Below are positions 56,976-64,000 of a stretch of 64,000 bases of DNA, piece after piece (the stretch's first letter is position 1; each line of letters begins with the position of its first letter). The DNA is from Sorghum bicolor (lineage: Eukaryota > Streptophyta > Magnoliopsida > Poales > Poaceae). The stretch is from assembly GCF_000003195.3 (NCBI RefSeq), contig NC_012877.2:9402855-9466854 (forward strand), read 5' to 3'. The position numbers were made by a program, and so were the translations under genes. Under the pieces are notes generated by a model, which saw only the letters and a program-made list of their open reading frames with translations, ran no database searches and was not told where the DNA came from.

Positions 56976-59274
56976 TGAAAGGTCCTTGTTTGGTTTTGGT
57001 AATTGAGTGACAACTTAGGTGGACTAATAGTGTTTATATGAGATACACAGGAGATTAGTTCACAGATGAATAAGTGATGATGAAGGGGCTCATTGCATAT
57101 GAGACATGACATGGAGTCATGTGACTAAGGTGGAGAAGATCAAGATGAGGCTTGGCTTGATGGACTGGTTGCAAGAGTGAAGGGCAAGTCGTAGGCTTTG
57201 AAGCGAGGGACCGCGTGTGACGGTGAAGCTTGGGCAAGACTTGGCGCCGATGGACCGAGGCAATGGTGAAGAGCAAGTGAGGTCAAGATGAATGAACCAA
57301 TATGGTCTCGCGATGATATGAAGTGGATCATATCATTTGTGATTGATTGGAGCATGTGTTCCATCAACATCGAAGGAGATGGGATGGAATGCACAAGGCA
57401 AAGGTATAACCTATTGGGCATTTCATTGCACCGGTCTAAGTTGAGTAGAGAAGTGCTTGACGGGATTTAGGATAGATAACCATACTATAAAGAGGGAAAT
57501 TTAATCACAATGGTTATCTAGTGCCACTAAGTGTGACTCTCATTTGTATATACCTAGCGCTTAGTGACGTGGTGAGATGCATGAGAAAGCTATGGAAAAA
57601 TATCTATGAAAAGCTAACTTTAGTGTCCAGTTTATTTTGGAATATTTTGGTGAAGTTAGCTACTTGAAGAGGTGCTCAAATTCATCATCCTAGCATTTCT
57701 CATTTCTGTATGGGAAATTCTGATATCTATTTCCTAGACAGAGACACCATCCTGGCATTTCTCATTTCTATATGAGAAATTCTCATATCTATTTTGTCTA
57801 GACAAAGACACCATCTCAGCAATTCTCTTTTATGAATGAGAAATTCTTATATGGCTAGTTTGTGTGTGTTCCGCACCGTCCTATGTGCTGCGCATACAAC
57901 CAATCCCTCAAAAGCAAATGTCGTTTCTGTATGAGAAATTCTCATACAACTCAGATCCACTTTTCTCTCCAATGGTTAGAAGCCGTGCATGGGAGACTTG
58001 CAGCTTCGTGGAAGCTTCGTGGGTGCGTTGTTGTCGTTGTCATTTCCTACCGTTGGGAGCGTGAGCTGAGGTATTTGGGGCTGCTACTGCTGCCCTCTTC
58101 CTCAGAACTTCTCTCCCCATTTTCTCACTTCAGGAGAGCAAGCAAGTTAGGGTTCCTCCTTTCTCCTCTCTCTCTCCCATGGATTTGAGCTGAAATTTCT
58201 TGGAGAGATTGAGAGCCCTTTGTGGGTGTGGATGAGAGGTTGAAGATCCACCTTTTCCCCTTCCTCTCCCTCTCATGTTTGGTGCTATTTCGAGTGAGGG
58301 AGTGAGAGCCTAGTGTGTGCATTTGGGATTTGCATTTGGTGGCACTAGGAAATCTTTGTGATTGGGGATTTCTTGTTACTCTTGGTGATTGCCATCGCCT
58401 AGACAATTTGGTGGATTATGACTCCGCTTGAAGCACGCGAGAAGATTGTGCGTGCTCCGGAGGAGGATTTGTGAGGGGTACGGTGCTCACCCTGTGGGGA
58501 TCGTGAAGAGAAACTCTAGTAGAGCGAGATGCGAAGGGCGATAAGTGGTCTGCCCGGGTCAAGTGCTAGAGCTTGTGGTAAGCACTCCATGTGGGAGAGT
58601 GTGACTTATGGGTCACCACTAGCAAGAGGACCGGCGGCAACCTTGGAGCTTGTCTCAACGGGGACGTAGCTTGGTGGCAACCAAGTGAACCTTGGGAGAA
58701 AATCATTGTGTCAACATTGTTCTTCCCGTTGGTTTGCAAGTCCCTAACACAAGCTTGTATTTACATTCATATACTTGTGCTTGTGTAGTTGCTCTTGTAA
58801 CTAGTTTAGCTTGTGTAGCTTACTAGTTATCTTCTTTCTTGTGTAGCTAGAAGTAGATCCCCTTGCGTGACTAATTTGGTTTGTGTAACCTTGTTAGTCA
58901 CATTGCTTAGTTTATGTAGCTAAGTGATTTGCACTCTCTAATTGGCATTGGTTGCCTTGTTATTGAGCATTGCTAGTGAGCTTAGGAGTTTTGTGTGTTT
59001 GCTTACTAGTTGTGTGGGAGCTCTCCCGGTTTGCAAAGTACTAGTGGCATAGGTTTGTGTGACCTTGCTCCTAGAATCGGTTAGGTGAGCTCTTGCTAAA
59101 GTAGCACCATGTTTGCTTGTTTAGGATCTTTTATAAGGTGCTAGAAAACTTAGATAGAGGGGTGTAGTCTTGGCTAGACCGATAGTTTTAATTTCGTATT
59201 TATTTTGGCTAGTTGGCGTAATAAGTTTCAGAAAGGACTGTTCACCCCCTCTAGTCCGCCATCTCGACCCTTCA
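56976..59274 (+). repeat. Copia-element 5' LTR (2,299 bp)
   Basis: The ends are TGAAAGGTCC and CGACCCTTCA, inverted relative to each other. A tandem palindromic repeat lies at 57685-57950. Confidence 0.85.
57685..57950. repeat. Tandem palindromic repeats inside the copia LTR
   Basis: Units start at 57686, 57748 and 57812 (periods 62 and 64), each with an ATTTCTCAT...ATGAGAAAT palindrome and TCTAGACA.AGACACCAT. A partial copy lies at about 57917-57950. Confidence 0.8.
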
Positions 59275-59276
59275 AG

Positions 59277-59288
59277 TGGTATCAGAGC
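59277..59288 (+). other. Copia primer-binding site (initiator tRNA-Met)
   Basis: TGGTATCAGAGC, two bases after the LTR end. Confidence 0.88.
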
Positions 59289-59326
59289 TGGGGTCTCTTA
59301 TTTGTGGTCTTCACCGACCCGAGAGG

Positions 59327-61272
59327 ATGGCGACTTATGGGCTAGATGTTGAGTGTCCACACATTTTTATGGCACACACTTTGCACAGTGGAGAAATTGG
59401 ATGATATGTAATTTTAAGTTTATTTCTCCTCAAGTGTGGTGGATTGTAGATGTGGGCTTTTCTTGTGCAATTGATAAAAAGGTTGCAACTCAAGTGCAAA
59501 AGAAATGCCTACATCTAGATTGCCAAGCTACTAACATCTTCTATTCATCCATGAAAGATAATATATTTAGTGAGATCATGGATATGAAGTCCGCCCTGGG
59601 TATTTCTCAATGCGAAATATGGGGCGATATCCAAAGAAGATGATGTGCCAAAGGTGGACGCAAATGAGGATGTTGAGCATGACCACAACATGGTGGTTGT
59701 GGAGGATTGCTCCACCTCATGGTCAAGTGATGATGATGATGATGCTACCACAAGATAACTTGACAAGGACGATGATGATGCCACAAGTGATGCAACCAAT
59801 GATGCTACTCCATGCACACTTGATGATGAAGATGATGGATATGAGAGTGATGCTTCTACAAGCTCATCCACTACATCACCACATTGCTTCATGTCACATG
59901 GTGACACTAAGGTATCTATTGGTGGTGTAATTATTGATTGTGATGATCCAAATTTTGAGCTTGTATGTAGACTCTCAAAAGCTTTAAGAAATGAGTTAGC
60001 AAAAACAAGTAAACTAGAAAGTGAAAACTCTTTTCTAAAGACCACTTGTGAACAACAAAAACATCTAATTTATGTTACTACTTGTTCACATGAGGAGCTA
60101 AAATTGGCTCATGAGGAACTTTATGTTGCTCATGACAACTTGGTTAAAAATCATTCTTTTCTCACTAAGAAGCTTTCCAATAAAGAAACTAAAACTAGTG
60201 AGAGCTCATCACTTGGGTCAAATGATAAATCATATATTGTTACTAACCCTTGTGATGTAGGAAAGAAGCATGTATCCACCTCTTGTGATGATTTATTATC
60301 TATGCCATGTTCTTCACAATTAGTTGCTTGTTCTACTTCTATGTCTTGTGAGACTAACCTTTTTAAGGAGAACAATGAGCTCAAAAAAATGAAGTGAAGA
60401 ATTTTAGCAACAAGTTAGAGAGGTGCTACAACTCAAAAGTCACCTTTGAGCATATATTAAAGACTCAAAGAAACTATGGTGACAAGTGTGGCCTTGGCTT
60501 CAAGAAGAAGATGACAAAGGGTGAGAGAAAGCAAGAAAAGAAGATAAAGAAGCTCCATCAAAAGAAGCTTTCTCATACCATATGCTATCGGTGCCATGAA
60601 GTGGGACATCTTGCTAGTGGTTGCCAAACAAAGAGAAGCTCAAGAAGATGAAGGAAGAAGAGAGGCTAAAGCATGTCAAGTGCTTCAAGTGCCGCACTTG
60701 GGGTCATCTCACCTCTATGTGCCCAACCAAGCAATTGGTGAAGCATCAAGTGAAGCCTCGACCAAAGCCAAAAGTTGAGCAAGAAAAGATACCCTGAGAG
60801 CAAATCAAGATCAACATGATGGTGGTGACATGGGGATGATAAAGAAGAAGACAAGAAGGGGAGGTAGACAATCAAGATCATCAAAAGACCTCTGCCAATC
60901 AAATGCTTTGAGTGCAAGAATGATGGACACTTTGCCTCGAGGTGTCCTACCAAGCTTGAGAACAAGGCTCAAGCAATTCTCAAGAGGCAAGGCAATGAGA
61001 AGCAACACATGAGCAAGGAAGAAAAGGCTCAATCCAAAAGAAGTTGCTACTTATGCCGGGAAAGGGGACACATGGCTCATTCATGTCCCCTAGGTAATAT
61101 TTCTAAGCCTATCTCAATTGATGATAATAATGTGCTTATAAAGGATGGTGATGGTACCTCTATGGTTGCTATTGCAAATCATCATGCTACTCATACTAAG
61201 GCATTGCCTAAGTATGTTGCTCCTAACTTGAGAGGACCCAAACTAGTTTGGGTACCATCAAAAAGTGGATGA
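59327..61272 (+). pseudogene. gag: Copia gag with four zinc knuckles
   Basis: The start is ATG 59327. The gag core (FYGTHFAQWRNWMICNFKF) is in a shifted frame. An acidic Asp-rich stretch (59700-59860, with a TAA near 59757) is followed by a Ser/Glu/Lys coiled-coil region (59891-60397). Four CCHC knuckles follow: CYRCHEVGHLASGC, CFKCRTWGHLTSMC, CFECKNDGHFASRC and CYLCRERGHMAHSC. It ends GPKLVWVPSKSG-stop at 61272, the point where autonomous relatives continue into protease. Several frameshifts break it. Confidence 0.82.
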
Positions 61273-62747
61273 TTGTTTGTAGGTACCATCAGCATTGGAG
61301 GCTTGATTCAATTGATCCTATAATTTTTCATCATATGATTGAGTCAAGTATTGAAGCCTAGTGCACATCCAAACTCAATGCCATGACAAGATAGTGAAGT
61401 CCAAATGCTACAACATACAAGTGTTGTTTTCAAGTTGTGGTAACTCATTGGATTATTTGTTGGCTTGCAATTATAAGTAGAAGCTTGCTATATGGATGGT
61501 CATGAGCTAACCAAGGTATATCTTTGTTGATCTTATTCATTTGGTGCATATGAGTTGATTGAATTGGACAAATATGCATATGTTGCTTGCTATAAGATGT
61601 TTGAATGGATTAAATGCATAGTAATCAAGTTTGGATTGATTTGTGTTGGATAAGTTCATGAGATGACTTTTAATAAGTGGATCGAATAGGATTTATGTCT
61701 TGTGAAAGTATTCAAACAAGTCTATTTTAAGTTTGATTCAATTTGAAGAAGTATAGCTCAAGTGCTTGAAATCTGTCCAATATTGAAAATCTGAGCTAGC
61801 TGAGATCAAGTCAGAGTTTGAGTGATCAAATCTTATTAGAATGGCTTGAAATTTGGAATGCATGCTGTACACTTATCATAGAAGATGCTGTAGAAATTTC
61901 ATGAGAATTGGATAAGGGAAACTTCGGTTTCAGAGTGGATCTTATCAGCTATAGTGCAGCAGTTTTCAGCATATAGCAATGGTGGAAGAATTAAAATCTG
62001 GTAGCAATCTATAGGTCCAATGAAGCTCAAATTTTTACAGTTGCTAGATGACTTAGTGAATCACATCACCAAATTTCGTGGCATGTGGATTTGTACATTG
62101 TGAGATATGAGTTATTCTTTGAAAGGTACAGAATCTGCCAGAAAAGTGACAAATATTAGATTGATCTAGAGTCACTTCAATTGGAAGGTCCTCAAGTTGC
62201 AAACATAATTATTAGTGTTTGAGGCACATAAGTTTGGTTTTGAATTGATAAAGAAGCATGACAAGCAAAGAGTATAAGGCTATTTGACTGTGGAGTGTAC
62301 TTGGTGTACACATTTAGTACTCAAATTGAAGATCAAGATCAAACTCAAGATGAATATGAAGTTTAAGTTCTAGTGACTATTGGAAATCATTTGGTAGAAA
62401 GAAAAGAACTTAAACAAGTAGAAAGAAAAGGACTTAAAGAAGGATTCATGGTTACTCAGCATATCAAGTCTATCACTTGAATCAATCAATCAAAGGCAAT
62501 TCAAGTGAGTATCAAGAATAGCTCTTTGGAGAGAGGTCACTGCTCCCTATGTGAGGGGCTTGCCGCCCGAGGAGTGGGTAAACCAAGTGTGGTGCTTGGA
62601 AGGCTAACATGGAAGTGGTGATCTAAAGGACATTTGAGATGCTTAGTTGAAGCAATCAAAAAGATTGATCAAGAGAGCAAGCAACACCTAAAAGAGAGCT
62701 AGTCATGCTATTTCAAGTGATATTCATTGTAGTTCTCTCATGCAAGC
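61273..62747 (+). other. Non-coding interior of the copia element
   Basis: No pol motif on either strand. The text resembles non-autonomous SIRE-type interiors rather than a decayed pol. Confidence 0.6.
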
Positions 62748-63044
62748 GGTTGACACTTGCTAACACCACTTGAATACTAGGTTGTCATCCCCAGCATGGT
62801 ACTAGAGTGTACTAAGGTATTTATGAATATGAAAGCTCTCTAGAAAATAATCTATTCTATCTGCAAGCGTATAGATAAAATAACTCATTGTAGCATTTCA
62901 CCAGGAAAAGTATTCCGGGTATCGTTATTTATATTTTGCTTAAGAGAATGGCGAAAGTGAAAACAGGGGTAAAATCTATCAAGGCATAGACTAGAGATAA
63001 ACTTGCAAGAACATGATTACTAATGAGAAACTCGTCACACAGTC
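62748..63044 (-). repeat. Fragment of an Athila-A-type LTR
   Basis: It aligns with 8031-8330 in the same orientation, sharing 'gctaacacc.cttgaatactaggttgtcatcc' and 'gaacatgattactaatgagaaactc'. It begins GGTTGACAC (TG changed to GG) and stops at the LTR of the next element. Confidence 0.82.
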
Positions 63045-63505
63045 TGTGGGGGTATAAACCCCTATACCCTTACGGCCAGACTTGGGCCAGGAGGCTTGGC
63101 CCATTACGAGACAAGTTCGAAGCTTGATCCGACAGTTCGGAGTTTCACGCAAGGGAACAAGACGTGGAGATCAAGCAAGATTCTAGTCGGTTAGAATAGA
63201 AATTGATACTGAATTATCTATGGCAATTGTAACCGACTAGGATTAGCTGTCAGATCTGTAACCCTGCCCTCTGCACTATATAAGGAGAGGCAAGGGACCC
63301 CCCTAGGACATCATTATTCTCTCAACACAAATCAATACAACCAGACGCCGGACGTAGGTATTATGCCAACTCGGCGGCCGAACCTGGATAAAAAGCTTGT
63401 CCGTGTCTTGCGTCACCATCGAGTTCATAGTTTGCGTACCGTCTACCGATAAACTACTACCGTGGGTATACCCCAAGGTAGACTGCCGACTAGCTTTCGT
63501 CGACA
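63045..63505 (+). repeat. 5' LTR of the right-edge element (461 bp)
   Basis: The ends are TGTGGGGGTATA and TTCGTCGACA, with a TATA box at 63277. It is directly followed by G and the primer-binding site. Confidence 0.82.
63277..63285 (+). promoter_or_regulatory. TATA box in the right-edge LTR
   Basis: CTATATAAGG context, the likely U3 promoter of the element. Confidence 0.6.
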
Positions 63506-63506
63506 G

Positions 63507-63524
63507 TGGCGCGCCAGGTAGGGG
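63507..63524 (+). other. Primer-binding site of the right-edge element
   Basis: TGGCGCGCCAGGTAGGGG, identical to the Tat-1 site. Confidence 0.82.
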
Positions 63525-63553
63525 GTGTGCGTGCAACTTTTCCGGCGAACAAG

Positions 63554-64000
63554 ATGGTCACAATCCCAGCTTTCGCGGCCGTACCTAAAGGCCTCACGTT
63601 CACCGTCGGCCAGATCACGTGGACGACGCGCGGCGGTGGTCTCACGACCACGGTTTCGGAAGAAGCTCAGATCCAATCTGAGATCACGTCGGCTCCGACC
63701 ACTCGGGTGACGTCACCGAGCGCCCGGCCACCGCTCCCGCTCTACAAGGGAAAGAAGATCGACTGCTCGGACTTTCTCCAAGCGCTTGATCGCGCCGATT
63801 CCAAGCTACTTGAAGTTTCCCAACTAGTAGATGGAATCTGGCGCCAGCCAGATCAAGCCGCCCCAACGGATTTTTTCAAATCCCACCAGCCAACTCGTGT
63901 CGTTACGCACGAACGGCTGGGAACGTCTCTGACGATAACCTCAACTCCCTCAGGACGGTCTGTCAAGCTCAAGGCTAACCCGGAGGAAGAATATCCCTGC
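63554..64000 (+). CDS. gag: Gag of the right-edge element (partial, open to window end)
   Basis: ATG 63554-63556 (MVTIPAFAAVPKGL) lies 30 bp after the primer-binding site. 149 codons run to the window end without a stop. The residues seen (YKGKKIDCSDFLQALDRAD) are an N-terminal arm only; the gag core would be off-window. Family assignment rests on position and primer-binding site. Confidence 0.65.
   Translation, partial: MVTIPAFAAVPKGLTFTVGQITWTTRGGGLTTTVSEEAQIQSEITSAPTTRVTSPSARPPLPLYKGKKIDCSDFLQALDRADSKLLEVSQLVDGIWRQPDQAAPTDFFKSHQPTRVVTHERLGTSLTITSTPSGRSVKLKANPEEEYPC

Larger units (their letters stand above)
56976..62747 (+). mobile_element. SIRE-like Ty1/copia element, gag only (5' LTR and interior; no 3' LTR seen)
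   Basis: A 2.3-kb LTR, an initiator-Met primer-binding site and a long gag with four CCHC knuckles are followed by about 1.5 kb without coding potential. No protease, RT, RNase H or integrase motif is found. The very long LTR and a gag with a coiled-coil middle fit the SIRE/Maximus group. The right end is cut by an Athila-type LTR fragment at 62748. Confidence 0.8.
63045..64000 (+). mobile_element. LTR retrotransposon at the right edge (5' end only)
   Basis: LTR, primer-binding site and the start of an open gag. It inserted in the Athila-type LTR at 63044/63045. The same primer-binding site as Tat-1 suggests a gypsy-type element, but no pol is in view. Confidence 0.78.

Noticed and set aside
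59610..59930. Met-rich 106-codon ORF
   Set aside because: It is a frame shadow of the Asp-rich gag segment; Met arises from GATGATGAT read out of frame.

Overview
This window is from a grass nuclear genome, probably a panicoid relative of sorghum, Miscanthus or sugarcane. The grade of grass is inference from repeat style. The intron-exon structure, the L1-type LINEs and the Tat, Athila and SIRE-like LTR retrotransposons are seen directly. There is one convincing host gene, a type-B (ARR/ORR-class) cytokinin response regulator on the minus strand. Its CDS is 50847-55355 in six coding exons (552 residues by hand splicing), with a 5'UTR intron, a TATA box and a triplicated ~255-bp promoter-proximal repeat. 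Nearly everything else is transposable elements nested in one another.

Left block (1-12083), all minus strand. Tat-1 (1-7284) is a Ty3/gypsy Tat-lineage element with an open gag-pol interrupted by one TAG. It sits inside the gag of Athila-A (7285-9537). Athila-A in turn sits inside the gag of an older Tat-1 relative, Tat-2 (9538-12083).

Middle block (13267-50092), also all minus strand. A long, decayed LINE (LINE-1) is the oldest layer. LINE-2 (15660-31310) is inserted in its ORF2, with a ~14-16 bp target-site duplication (TSD). Athila-B (15967-24247, TSD ATGAT) is inserted in the ORF2 of LINE-2; it has gag and two protease domains but no RT or integrase. A second Tat-lineage element, PMD-Tat (33360-46118, TSD AAGCC), is inserted in LINE-1 ORF1b. 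PMD-Tat carries gag, protease, RT, two RNase H domains and integrase on the minus strand. On the opposite strand, beside its 3' LTR, it carries a spliced gene (34868-38217) with its own TATA box that encodes a plant mobile domain (PMD) and a coiled coil. PMD-Tat is also densely studded with the hexamer ATCGGC/GCCGAT, roughly 100 copies in 12.8 kb by hand count.

Right block. The response-regulator gene is followed by a gag-only SIRE-like Ty1/copia element on the plus strand (56976-62747), a 0.3-kb piece of an Athila-A-type LTR (62748-63044), and the 5' end of another LTR element (63045-64000), also plus strand, that runs off the window.

One theme runs through the block. Premature stops in five or six independent elements are nearly all TAG in a context that fits C-to-T decay at CHG sites. 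This looks like the scar of heavy DNA methylation over otherwise young elements.
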